64,000 nt of DNA, taken from contig NC_135550.1 in NCBI RefSeq assembly GCF_964340395.1, positions 29,063,176 to 29,127,175 of the forward strand, read 5' to 3'. The position numbers were made by a program, and so were the translations under genes. Origin of the DNA: Glandiceps talaboti. Taxonomy: Eukaryota > Hemichordata > Enteropneusta > Spengelidae. Below the pieces are notes generated by a model. That model searched no databases, was not told the origin of the DNA, and worked only from the letters and a program-made list of their open reading frames with translations. Below are positions 1 through 14,000 of this stretch, piece by piece (position 1 is the first letter of the stretch; each line of letters starts with the position of its first letter).

Positions 1-1373
1 TCACCCTGTGACCCACAGGTGATTCAATAATGTTCACGCTGTACGATATTAAGAGTAAGTTATCGAACAAAACATTTTCAAAAGATATATTTTCAGTTGC
101 AGCAAGTGCAGCTTTAAGGCGTTTGTATTCCAATAAAAAAATTAAAAGTCGGTCAAATGACGACGGGCAACCATATAGCAGATATAAGTTAAACTTTGAA
201 GGATAGTTAGCAAATTACGTTGTTCTCTGTCGCGACTTGTAAAGAGAAATAAAGGTCGATTATTGATAATTTCTTGCTCAGGAACCAAAGAAAGTCATTT
301 TACCAGGCCTAGGGATAGTGTCGAATCCTTCATCGCACACCCTTTCTTGAGTTATAATAATAAGCTAGGCCTTTTGCTATATATTGTGCTAAAATATTTT
401 GGGTATTAAATTCTAAGTGTGAAGCTCGTACTTTGTGTTTTCGCCGGGACTATCCTGTTAGGTAGAGCATTTGGGTATAAACTTATACCTGCATGTATGC
501 CATGGGCAGTCGCTCGTATAGTCAGCTGCAGCATTGAACAATTGTAGTTACTAGTATGTTGACGTTTTATCGAAGTACAGGGTATCTACCATACACTGAC
601 CTACCGCTCCAAAAGTTCAGCGACAATGTCTGCTTTTTGTCAAACCTGAAATACTCTTACGATATCACATCAGTGAATAATATTCCAATGTCTAAATCTG
701 AAATGTGGGATTTACGATAGAGGGCGAAATTTTCCAGAGAGCAGTTCCCCCACGCATTGTAGGCTTAGCACTGGTAGAGTAACACTAGTGATTTTGATTT
801 CTATAAAACTATTAATCCAAGTCCTCGTGCGGATGAACGTAACCCAGGGCTATCACAAGATAAAGTCGGATTTCCAGTTTTACTCCATAAAGCTTACATC
901 GTCTCTGTACGTCGCCGTTAATCTTTCACTACACCCATATCTACTACTGTATATTTTACAGGAACAAAGCAAAACTAGTGTGAAATTCTAGGCGATGGTA
1001 CCTATCCTTTTAATGCCTACTTCCAAGAACTGCCTCCAGGTCGCAGGTTCATGCGGCACACAAAAACTCTTATATTCCTTCTGTAACGTCAGTTCAAAAC
1101 CATGGTGTCAGACGTTGATCGCCTTCTTCCAGCGAATGACCATCTTTTAAGAGACCTTTCAAATGTGTGCGTGATGATCATGAGTTTTTAATATATGTGC
1201 AATATCTGCTTTAACTTTAAGTAATGCTATATGTTTGTAATTTTACATTTCAGAGTAACCAAAAGACGAATTTACATTTATTTTTTAGTAACATGGACAA
1301 TAAATATTTGACATTTGATATTTGGACACTGACACACTCTTTTTGCGCAAACAATGAGGAAGCAAGTTAACTT
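1..1373. other. No gene seen
   Basis: I see no conserved coding segment, RNA gene or clear repeat in this AT-rich stretch. The only open frame of any length (788-991) starts at GTG, has no recognisable protein similarity and shows no splice context. It could be intergenic DNA or an intron or UTR of a gene to the left of the window. Confidence 0.5.
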
Positions 1374-1374
1374 G

Positions 1375-1442
<68 letters not shown>

Positions 1443-1469
1443 GGACGGACGGACGGACGGACGGACGGA
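1374..1469. repeat. Compound tetranucleotide microsatellite (ACAG)n(ACGG)n
   Basis: About 17 units of ACAG run directly into about 7 units of ACGG. The sharp switch of unit suggests one substitution that was then spread by slippage. Frames through it give periodic peptides on both strands that are not genes. Confidence 0.97.
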
Positions 1470-1547
1470 CAATTTACTAGTAGTTTATCATCATCTCTCT
1501 AAGGCCAGGATGCTCTCATAGCGATTCTGTAAAATATAACCGTAATG
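1470..1547 (+). repeat. Direct repeat, copy 1 (copy 2 at 3631-3723)
   Basis: The segment around AAGGCCAGGATGCT and CGATTCTGTAAAAT recurs at about 3669-3723 with a few differences. The leading part (TTTACTAGTAGTTT here) recurs at about 3628 as TTTACTGGTAGTTT, separated from the rest by roughly 28 extra bases. The two copies sit just outside the two ends of the 1691-3384 transposon, and each is next to a microsatellite. This is an old duplicated piece, or part of a larger repeat family that I cannot name. Confidence 0.75.
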
Positions 1548-1690
1548 ACAGATAAATATACATAATGCCGGAAACCTATAGTTTAAAACTTCGACAAAGA
1601 CAACAGCAAAAATAGCAATAATACGATGGTGAGTACAGAATCACAAACTGGAAGATTGAAGTAATCCAGGGGAAGTAATACGGTGACCCC

Positions 1691-3146
1691 TTAGGCTGCT
1701 TTCACAAAAACTTGTTGGGAGGGGGGGGGGTTCGGGAGATTTTTTGTAAAACCCTAATTTTTTTCAAGTACCCCCCTGCCATATTCCAAATTTTTTCAAG
1801 TACCCCCCCCCCCCTGCCAAAGCCCCAAATATTTCAAGTACTACCCCTCACCCGAATAATTTTTTTTTGGAATACTCTTCCTGTGCGTTAACATTCCATA
1901 CCAAGTACAAAACTGTACATAATACACTTAATACCAACTTTGTCCATTATATATATAATCAATTTGTATATTGTGTGTATATATATACACAAACACCAGT
2001 TAAAACAAAATGTATGATCAGCAGACCAACTGAGTCTTTGTTTTCTGTTCAATATTGTATTAATACATTATACTAGTAGTGTTACAGTTGAATGTCATTT
2101 TAGTTGTATTTGCAAATATTGTGATGCACATGTTATTGAAAGAGAGTTTTATACTGTATTGTTCCAGTTCAGTTTCCTAAATGTGTGCTAAAACAAATCA
2201 AATTGGTCTAAATAACACTGAAAAAACTCTTAATAAAATGCATTGACATGTATCCCGTTCTTGTTTGATGTAAATTAGTTCAATATAATGTCAAAAGAAA
2301 ATAAATGTATGACTCAAAAATGCCAGCCACATTTCATCTAACAGAATAGGAATCAAGTGATATATATTAGTGGCAATGATAATAATGAAAATGTTTATTG
2401 AGACTATATTGGAGTATTTGCTCATATTGTTTCAGTTCACTACCTCATTCCTGCCATATATCTTTAGGGTAACTTTATATTGAGAGTTATGTCATAGTTT
2501 ATTTATTTATCTTTATATTTAAAAGTAATAGTATATTCATACAAAGTTGAAAAGTATGTGCAAAAAACTTATTTTACTTTTTCTCTGTTAACTCAGCTTG
2601 TGAGATATTGTCTTCTGTTTCACATGTAGCAGACGTTGCCAATATGCTAATTTTTGGAAATATTTAGAATGTGTTATTAAAAGTTTATGTTGAAAACTAT
2701 AGTCATATCTATAGGATGAAAAAATACCTTGCACAGAAGTTTTTGATACTTGTCAAGTATGTTTTAGTGCAGATGCATCTTTTACATTTTGATGGCAGGC
2801 TGAGATGAACCTTTTCCAACTCTTTTTTTTTTAACTTCCAAGAGCTGCAAATGTAATATGTTGTCTGTCATATTTGTCTGTAATTTAATACTAGTAATAA
2901 TTTACATGAAAAAGTTACATATCATTGTGATAACCACAAACCAAAACACAGTCATGTCACAAATTTCAGTAGATAGTAGTGTACATGAAAGACACTGGTA
3001 TTTCAGACAAAAAACAATCTGTACCACTCAATTCGCCCATTTCAATTTATCATTACATTAACAGTTTGAGTTTATTAAAAGAAAATTAAAATTTGACTGT
3101 TTTTGTTTTTCATTTTACTAACTTGTGAGCAACTGTTGTTTGTAGC

Positions 3147-3183
<37 letters not shown>

Positions 3184-3384
3184 GAAAAAGGAAGACCAAC
3201 ATTTTGAAAGCTTATTTTCCCATGTTTGAAAAGTCATGATGTCAATTTATTTCCCCCCCCCCTACAACCCATAACATTTTTTCAGGTACCCCCCCCCCCA
3301 CACACACACACAATATCCATATATTTTCAAGTCCCCCCCCCTAAAATCTCCCCCCCCCAACAAGTTTTTGTGAAAGCAGCCTTA
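1691..3384. mobile_element. Non-autonomous DNA transposon, PIF/Harbinger-like, ~1.69 kb
   Basis: The ends form perfect 26-bp terminal inverted repeats, 1694-1719 (begins GGCTGCTTTCAC) and 3356-3381. They are flanked by the 3-bp direct repeat TTA at 1691-1693 and 3382-3384. A TWA target duplication is characteristic of PIF/Harbinger elements. Just inside both ends lie several copies of a TTTTCAAGTACCCCCC-like motif with long C or G runs, i.e. subterminal repeats. The interior is AT-rich and I see no transposase frame, so it would depend on an autonomous partner. It carries a (GTT)n tract near its right end. The family is inferred from the target duplication only; CACTA elements also make 3-bp duplications, but these ends do not start with CACTA. 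Confidence 0.8.
3147..3184. repeat. (GTT)n microsatellite
   Basis: A run of about 12 GTT units lies inside the Harbinger-like element. Confidence 0.95.
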
Positions 3385-3721
3385 GTTTCTAAATTGGTGC
3401 GTGGATGACTACAGTTTTGCAATAGCGCCACCATGCATTTTATCAGAGACATACATTTTCCCGTTTCAGTTGTTCACTTTACCGCGTTCCTTGATCTCAG
3501 TTCAAATGAAGCGTTGTTCTAATTCTCTCGTTTCTTATATCATCGTCTAGCTACACGCAATCGTTCATGCTATTTGTGACCTAAATGTGGGGTTATTAAA
3601 ACAATACACATGATATATCAATACAGTTTACTGGTAGTTTGTTTGGATATCAAATGATACCTATAATTATCATCATCTCTAAGGCCAGGATGCTTCAATT
3701 GCGATTCTGTAAAATTAAACC

Positions 3722-3724
3722 GTA

Positions 3725-3756
<32 letters not shown>

Positions 3757-3852
3757 CCTTATTACGAAAATACTAGTATGTATGTATGTATGTATGTATG
3801 TATGTATGTATGTATGTATGTATGTATGTATGTATGTATGTATGTATGTATG
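3722..3852. repeat. Two microsatellites: (ACGC)n and (TATG)n
   Basis: ACGC units occupy 3724-3757 and about 19 TATG units occupy 3777-3852. The foldback element at 3859-4071 is inserted immediately beside the second array. A frame through the TATG array gives a repetitive MYVC peptide and is not a gene. Confidence 0.97.
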
Positions 3853-3858
3853 AGGTGA

Positions 3859-4071
3859 AGGTGTTCACTCGACTGTCGACAGTCGCTCGCGCCTTTTTTC
3901 CCTATGTTTTATCTAAACTTAAGTCGTCGCCGCGCTCCGATCCGGCGCAACACTACTATAGTATGCGATTATAGTAGTGTTGCGCCGGATCGGAGCGCGG
4001 CGACGACTTAAGTTTAGATAAAACATAGGGAAAAAAGGCGCGAGCGACTGTCGACAGTCTAGGTGTTCACT
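3859..4071. mobile_element. Foldback (snap-back) MITE with perfect 90-bp arms
   Basis: Positions 3871-3960 and 3970-4059 are exact reverse complements over 90 bp, with a 9-bp spacer (3961-3969). Each arm starts with the self-complementary 14-mer GACTGTCGACAGTC. The whole is flanked by the 11-bp direct repeat AGGTGTTCACT at 3859-3869 and 4061-4071, which reads as a target-site duplication. Duplications of 9-11 bp and long inverted repeats are typical of Mutator/MULE-type foldback elements, so that is the likely superfamily, but there is no coding capacity to confirm it. The arms are richer in CG than the surroundings. Identical arms and intact duplications point to a recent insertion or to conversion between arms. 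A transcript through it would form a 90-bp hairpin. Confidence 0.9.
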
Positions 4072-4634
4072 TGTTCCCCATTTCAATACAATTTCTCTTG
4101 TTAATTATATAACCCTTTTACTTTCTTTTAACCCCCTGCCATGCTATTTTGGAAATTCGTGTTTTTCCTTGAGATAGCAATTGTACAGGTTGTCTTGCCC
4201 TTTTAAAATTATCCACAAAAATGTTTATGGAGGTGAGGAGAACAATAGCAATTTTCTCTACAAGCATAGACCCTAATCGTGTAGGGTCTTTGCTTCAAGT
4301 GATTGTGGGGCGATTTCGATAGCAATATCATAAAACGGAAGACAAAAGAAAGATGGAGGAAAATGAACAAAGGGGTGGGGATAGTATGTCCGATGCACAA
4401 TGCCTTTGAAATGTACTACATGTCAAGAATAAAATGAACATGAAAACCAACTTACATTGAATACATGTTGACCTATTTAGAATATTGCTGAACCCAAAGC
4501 ATCGACACATATTTGTTTATGTATTCATTCATTCATCCAATCACCAAACTTAGTCATCCATCCGTTTATTCCTTCGTTTAGACTCGCGTCTCAAGAAGTA
4601 ATTTAAATACGTCTGTACATAATAATTATAGTGT

Positions 4635-5037
4635 AAAGACTACAACGTCTCAACGGCTCCCTGTAGCGTACTGGTTAGCGCACAGGATTAGCAGTCGGGA
4701 GGTCACAGGTTCGAATCCCACTGGAAACAGGGGATTTTTCTGTGACCGACCCAAACCCAGGGTGAGTGTTCTACAGACTCGATGGGTAGGCTGTATCACT
4801 CAGCCGTGTCTCACTCACAAGACGAGTGCGAATTTGGGGGGACTCCTGTGGACTGGCTGGGAAAGCCTTGACAGTTCCACAGCAAGAGCGTGCTACAGGT
4901 AGCCCTGTCAGGTAGTCCCAAACCCGAATGGATCTCTGTAGCATTTGTGTTTGTTTCTTTGTGTGTAATTTGTTTGCATAACAGAAAATCGCTGGGAGGA
5001 ATTCCCAGCACAAAAAAAGTAAAAAAAAAAGACTACA
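4635..5037 (+). mobile_element. tRNA-derived SINE with target duplication
   Basis: The 5' head carries both RNA polymerase III internal promoter boxes: box A TAGCGTACTGG at 4664-4674 and box B GGTTCGAATCC at 4708-4718. An unrelated body of about 280 bp follows, then a small hairpin (CTGGGAGGAATTCCCAG, near 4992) and an A-rich tail ending at about 5030. The 10-bp direct repeat AAAGACTACA at 4635-4644 and 5028-5037 flanks the unit. Head, body and A-tail together define a SINE mobilised by a LINE. The intact boxes and duplication suggest a fairly young copy. The element is oriented on + and lies about 1.8 kb upstream of calmodulin. Confidence 0.88.
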
Positions 5038-6874
5038 CAAAAGAAATCGAATGGAAAAAAAACTACTGTAAAAGGCCTATCGATATCCACGTGATATTGT
5101 CTCAAGGACCCAAAAAATACTTTGACTGCACGGATGGAGACAGCAAAAATACAATTACATGACGCAGAACAAAAATGTACCGGTACTTTCTTGCAAACGC
5201 AATCTGATTAAAATTTGATATGGTGAAAGCGGCGGACTTGGTAAGCTTCTATTTGCCATCGTTTTGTGTCGTTTGTTTTGTTCTGGGTGATTGCCGCAAT
5301 AAATGGGAAGGGACTCCGAACACCGTCAATATTATATCAAGTGTATGGTATTTCGCTTACCGTAGATACAAAAAATAACCAACTATGGGTTGTTTATATA
5401 GATCAAGAACTAAGTCTTGTCTGTGAATAGATCAAGTTTTTAGTTAGCGGAAGTATCTCCAAAAGCTGGTTCAAACTTGATTATTTTGTGTGGTTTTAAA
5501 GCCAGTCAGCCACGTGACTGGTTTATCAAGGTTATCAACCCTGATACTAGTATATTAAGGTAGGTTTATGTAGTGAAAGTTAAGGCATTGGCGATACGCC
5601 CCCGGGTCGACACTTTTCTGACGTGCGTGAAGGCGGTGATCAACGGAACAAGACAAACGGCACAAAACAATGGATGTATCGGTAAATAAGTTCACATTTA
5701 AGCTTTCACCACAAACCAAGCCTTGGTATCTTGGTAAGCTTTCATAGGGGATTTAATTTAGTGTTACGTTACATGTACAATGTAAAAGCTTACTAACTTT
5801 GAATATTTCTTTTCACTGAGGTTGACAATTTCATATACGTAGCAACCTTGAAATGTGCGACGGTGCATAAGTACGAGTAGCATGTAGCAGTAACTTTTGG
5901 CATAGCTTCAAACTCTACTTTGGCAAATACTGCAAGTGAAGTCAAGTTAAGTTCACGTGGCGTTAGCCTAATGAAGGCGTTATTTTTAAAAATCATTTAG
6001 ATCATTCGTTTTTAAATAAAGAGGAAAAAGAGCAAATAATCGACATAAAAATAAATGAATAAACAAGCAAAACTACTGAAAACACATACGAATACGTTGA
6101 AAGAGAATATTGACACATGAATTTTGCGAACAGCTTCAAAATGACCCTGTGACCTTCGGCAACATATCATCAATGTTATCATTCTTGGCAGATCAGTGCA
6201 AGTTATCGGCTACGGTCTGTACATTGTAGTTACAAAACAATAGAACTGTCCATTGTTTTGTGTGTCCTTAAAAAGGCGGGCTCTTTTTTTCTAACAATGA
6301 TTACTCATCACTGTAATTGCACCAAAACAGATATTTCCGAAGAGTTTACGGCATGCGACAGGAGCCATCGCTTGGCGAGCTGGGATATCTATGCAGCTTT
6401 AGAACGTTTGACGCATTGCAGGTGTAAAGCAACCACTCACATTTACGTTTCTTTCGGTGGTTGGACTATTTAAAATTCACAGCCTATCAAATCGCGGATT
6501 ACTTCGAGACTACCATGTGGGATTGGCGCGCTTGAATTAAGTCGCGTTACCTTAGCCCTGACCCTAGCATAATATTATACTACTTTAAAGTAGTTCCTGT
6601 GAACAATACAAAACACGCGAAATCTAAACAACAGCATTGCAGTTGTAGTTTAAAATATTTCTTTTAACGTAAATAGTGTAGACAGTGAAAATTGACCAAT
6701 CACTTGGCGGATATTTTGGCGTTGACGCTGGTATTGTTTAATTTGTTGCCCAAGAATACAAAGTAGGGTGTGTAATCAGGCTTCGGCACAAACGTTGTTA
6801 GCCATAGTTCAGTGTACTGAGTTAAGTTCTGACAGCAGTGTCTTTCGCATTATCTTTGTACAGAACAATTAGCA
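5038..6874. other. Upstream region of calmodulin; no other gene seen
   Basis: No conserved coding exon is seen. A short palindrome-like pair (CCAGTCA / TGACTGG) lies near 5501-5521. The part nearest the calmodulin start must contain its promoter and 5' leader, but I see no clear TATA box and cannot place the transcription start. The segment from about 6500 is less AT-rich than average. Confidence 0.45.
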
Positions 6875-9024
<2,150 letters not shown>

Positions 9025-9646
9025 TGCACCGGCCAGCAGTACTTGCAGATCCTTGTTCTTTTTTCCTCTTTCTCCTAAAACACAAGTAAAAGTTTCAATC
9101 CTACTCAGATCCACAGTTTTCATCACCGTGAACCGTTTTTACAACTCGATGCTGTTATTCTTAGTGCTTAGCTCAGACAATCATACTGTGTGCTTGCTAG
9201 CTAGATAGTAGATAAAAAAATCTTAGCTTGTTGTAAATTTTTTGTACCATATTTTAAATACATAAGCAAATTCCATGTGAAGATGTGATGTTTATGAATT
9301 GAGAATCCTGATCTGAGAGTTGCTTGACACGAGAGTGTTGTATACTCTGAACTTTCACTCAGCTAGCTATCCTAAATAAGTTTAGCCGAGAGGGGAAGAA
9401 CAAATGGACTATCATTTAAACTGCCAATTTTTCAATGGAACATATATTTTTCTTCTTTTCTTTCGGTTTTGTCTTTCTCCATCGATTTTCTGACAAGCGT
9501 TATGTTTTCAATATTGATTTGGAAGAAATACATTTTAATAGTGAATTGATGATCATTCATTGATGATGTTGTGAGGGTGTTGCCCAAAGGAAAAATCATA
9601 TGTGTAGTGTCTGTTATTTTTTTTTTGTTCACAGTTTTAAGCTGTA

Positions 9647-9652
9647 AATAAA
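9647..9652 (+). promoter_or_regulatory. Probable calmodulin polyadenylation signal (AATAAA)
   Basis: AATAAA lies 623 bp after the calmodulin stop, just before an A-rich stretch. It is the first good signal downstream, giving a 3' UTR of about 0.65 kb. Confidence 0.6.
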
Positions 9653-11094
9653 TTAAAAAAGAAAAAAAAACATGTTTTATTATTTAAAATGACTGTGTCT
9701 CAGTGTTTGATATTTTATTCCCTCATGTAATTGAAGCTTATACCCTGGAACTTGCAAGAATGTGATTTACTGCATATTTACTAGTAGTGTGTACTGGGGG
9801 AATTCACTGACTTGCCATGCAGGTTCCAGGGTAAGCTTTGTGAGAAAGGTCATGCTAGTGGTTTATATGATACATCTAACTCAGCTGCTCTCTACTAGTA
9901 GACTAGAATTAAATGTAGAAATTTACCTATTATGATACATGTACAAACAAATATTTATAGCATGTATATTAGAATGTCCCCAAGTTTTATATCATGACAT
10001 AATTATTTTGTATGCCCTACCTAGTACAGAATTATTGGCAGCACCATATACAAACTTACCATCTAGGTGGTGTGAGAAATATATAATGGAAACAATGCTA
10101 TCTTAGATTACAGAACTGTCACTGAAACTGGTGTTTTCCGACAGTTTGGTTTCAGAACAATACTGACTCGCCCACATATAGCAGTATATGTATAGTTTTG
10201 ATATAAAATGGATGGTAGCAAATGCTGGGAATGTGTAACAACCCTCAGGAAAATCATGAAAGCAAATAACTACCCATAGTCTGGGCCTCTTTGATCAATA
10301 TTGTATTACAAATATTATTGCTGAACATTCTCAATGGCAAACACTGTCGCCTTGTACAGAGTAAAGTCTAAAGATGCAATCTTTTGTCTCCATACCCCAT
10401 GGGATACATAATTTACGGGTCTAATTTAGGTTCAATTTAAATTAATCCGAAGACAAAAGTACTAAATGATATTAATTCGAATCAACCGACAAGTCATGTT
10501 TAGTCGGGAAAATCTTGAGGCATCTGATACAGTGATAGATTGACAATTCATGAAATTAATATTAAAAAAATTCTATTAATTTTAGGAAGCGTATTTTTAG
10601 AAGTAGAGACAGTTGTATGAAATGTGTTAATGACTGAGAACTTGTGATGTAATGAGAACCATACAGACGTTTCTTTCCCTTTCGACTGGAGACTCACATA
10701 AATTCACAGATACATCATTGAAAGTTTATGAATAAAAACTGAAACAAATAAAACGGAGCATTACAGAATGTTAATACAATACAATAAATAGATTCCTAGT
10801 GTGGAATCTCGGACCGGGCTAGCTGGGTATGTAACTCATAAATCCAGGTAATTTTATCCCAAAGGTTGCTCCTTTATTTGCACACTTCTAATTCTAACCA
10901 ATCAGCCGTAGTGCGAAGGAAAATAAACAAACTACCCCTATCCGTTCAATAGATCACCAGACAGGTTTGTTTGCACTAGGTGTTGATTTCCAACTGTAGA
11001 TAATCCGCTGTGAAGTCTATTGTGCTTATGCAAAGTGGTTACTAAGGTAGCATGAAGGACGCCACTCTAAAGTGCGCACCAAGTGAGTAGAAAC
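9653..11094. other. Intergenic region with a short inverted repeat
   Basis: No gene is seen between calmodulin and STPG4. An imperfect inverted repeat pairs about 9733-9756 with 9817-9840 (AAGCTTA..CCCTGGAAC against GTTCCAGGGTAAGCTT). It could be a small palindromic element or a 3' hairpin. The last 300 bp should hold the STPG4 promoter, but I see no definite element. Confidence 0.5.
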
Positions 11095-14000
11095 ATGGCG
11101 CCCGAAGCGACTGCTACAGCCAAACAAGCGACTGATAAAAGCTCGAATTCGAGCGACGATGCCACGAAAGACAAGAAGGGTGGCAAGAAGGGGAACAGAC
11201 ATTCGGGCAGTGTTACTAACAGACCAAATTCAAGATTGGTGAGTTGATATGAATGACGTACATGCGCTGTTACGTACACATAATTGTTATGTTATGTATG
11301 GCTTCATTCGATCGCATGCAATCTAAATGAGTTTGTAAATACATGTGATAAATTATAAACTAAGTTTTATTTTAATCTTTTGGCAAATTTTCAAGCGCTT
11401 TTGCAGTAGTTATTTGCCATGATGATGATGAGAAGGCGTTTAGGATATCGAAAAGTAACGTAACGATGCAAACAATATTCGAAGTTCAAAGGCGAATGTA
11501 CTTGTTTCGATAGTTGGTAGTGTAAGCTTAATGTTTTTAATACTGTATTTGTATTTTTTTCTTTTCGTAGGAGAGGGCCGCATTGAAAGATACATACGAA
11601 GGGCCGGTCTCCGGCAGAGAAGACTGGTGGCGGACGTACATAAGGGTGAGTAAATTCATAGACCCTACAGTTAGGGTGTGACGTATATGGTACATTGTTT
11701 TTTTACATTGGAGACCCCCATTAAAACTTTTGTTCTCCACGTGATTTGTAATATACCTGTTACCTACCTGTTAGCACCCCCATATACGACATCATCAATG
11801 CACCGTTATTTTAAAAAAGTGTGAAAGTCACGTTTTAATCATTCACTTGATATGTCTGTATAACCAAGGATTAAACTGTCTATGGGAAATATTACCATGT
11901 ATTATATACCGAATTTGAGTGACGCCTGAAATGAAACACTCGACTCGTGATCGAAATACTTCCATACATTTGGACGTAGCCGTAGCATTTTTTTTTCTTA
12001 CTAAATTTTAATTTCTGGATATGAACAGCAGTCAAAAAATCAAACACCCCCCCCCCCAAAAAAAAAAAAAGAAAAAAAAGAAAAGAAAAAGAAAACCCTG
12101 ACCAAACACATCATTGAGTAAATGAATGCACTGACCGAGAGAAAGATAAAGTGATGATGATGAATGTATGGAGGGATGGAGGGATGGATGGATGGATATG
12201 TATAATCAGATAGATGGGTAGGTAGGTAGGTAGGTAGGTAGATTGATAGACATGCAGTAACAGAGATAAAGTACAGGATGAAAAAATAGACAGATCAATA
12301 AATCAGTGAAATAAATAAATAAACTCACAGACAGAAAATGGACGAATAGAAGTAAATGAATTAATGAAAGATGCAGACATAACAATAGGTCTAGGTAATG
12401 ATGAAGTAGACAAATAATTGATGAAAAGCAAAACACAAAAGAATATAAATTTCTTCACAACTTTGCAATCTTTGCACTGGGGAAACACAAAATTGACAAA
12501 TGAAGTGTTTTTTTTAGTCAACAATCAACTGAGTAATTTGATGTTTTGACTTAAGGTTTCAAAATTCATATCAGAGATCATGAACAATAGCATTTCTTCT
12601 TTTGTTAATAAAATGAAATATTGGTTTCGTTTTTGTTCTGAGTTACTGAACCATTGCAATTAACAGCCATGAATAAATGTTTGTGCTCACAGATTTCTAT
12701 TTTTAAATTAATAATATTCTCATTGCTCAGAAAATGTTGGTATTTTCATGAACTGTGTTTTTGTGTGCGTATTCGCAGATTTGCACTTTGTTATTCTCAT
12801 TGTGCAGAAATTGTGAGAATTTTCATTAAATTTGGAGTATTTTTTTGCAGGAAACACCTGTACCTGGCTCATATGACACTAAAGATTTCCTGGAGGAACT
12901 CCTGGAGAAAAAACCTAAGACTTATTCCTTTAAAAGTGAAGGAAGGAAAAGAGAACTGGCTGTGATCCGATGGCGTCAGGGAGAAACACTTATGCCAGGT
13001 GCTTACAACCATAAAGATGTGGTAGAAGACCTAGATAAAACAATCAATACTTATGCTTTCAGAAACACACATCGGTATCATAGAGATATACCAGGGAAGA
13101 AAGACAAGGTACAGTTTTTAGTTTGAGTCTGTAAGATCTGAGATGGACAAAAGCAATCCTCAAAATACCCCCCCCCCCCACCACACACACACACACACAC
13201 ACTTGCTTTTTTATTCCACCTGAACAAATACTTTGACCAAAACATCATATTGCCCCCTCCCCCCAGCCAACCAACCAACCAACCAATTTTTTCAATTTCG
13301 TGCAACTGGGTGTAGTGTACAATACCATTAAAGCAACTTAAAAGAATAGGTATACAACATGTCACATTTTCACATGTTTCTACAACATTTGAAGACATTT
13401 TTATTTCTGATTATGAAAACATGTGAAATTTTTATATTGTATGAAATGTGCTGTTTCAGATTGCAAGATGAAATTGAAAAAGAAAACCAGTCAGAATACG
13501 CTAAATAAAATATACATTTCTAAATACTTGACATTTTATGTACTTACATTTGTACTTCATTTTGCTGTCTTCCATTGATAGCTGTTTACATGCATTACAA
13601 TGGTTGGATGACATACTCGGTAACCTTGACTAGCATGACATCTGACCTGAGTACAATAGTGACCTTGCATGGACTATAAATTGGGTTATAATGCAATTCA
13701 ACTCATCATGTCTAAAACATCTTTTCATTAGTTGCTAATAGCAACAGGAAATAGACATGCATCACTAGATGTAATTACATTTCCAGGAAGCTAAATTTGA
13801 GCAACAAAGGGGGTTGAGTGACAGGATGAGTGTTGCCATAGTAGCAGATTAACAAGAGCAAACAAATTAATGTAAAACAATTAAACAAATACATGTAGTG
13901 TTTCACTAAAAATTTTGAATTTAATTTGATTGTTTTAGGGGTCATCTTCACTTAGTTTTCCTTGAGAACCATTTAGTGGTTCATTTCATCAGTAGAATAC

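Noticed and set aside
1278-1472. Minus-strand open frame with SVCLSVCLS repeats
   Set aside because: Translation of the (ACAG)n microsatellite.
3786-3974. Open frame MYVCMYVC... crossing a microsatellite into the foldback arm
   Set aside because: It is produced by the (TATG)n array; the rest is transposon palindrome.
4656-4730. A functional tRNA gene in the SINE head
   Set aside because: Boxes A and B are good, but the sequence is continuous with a SINE body and A-tail inside a target duplication, and I could not fold a clean acceptor stem.
5220-5242. Possible first exon (ATGGTGAAAGCGGCGGACTTG then GTAAGC)
   Set aside because: It has a donor-like end, but I found no downstream exon that continues it before calmodulin.
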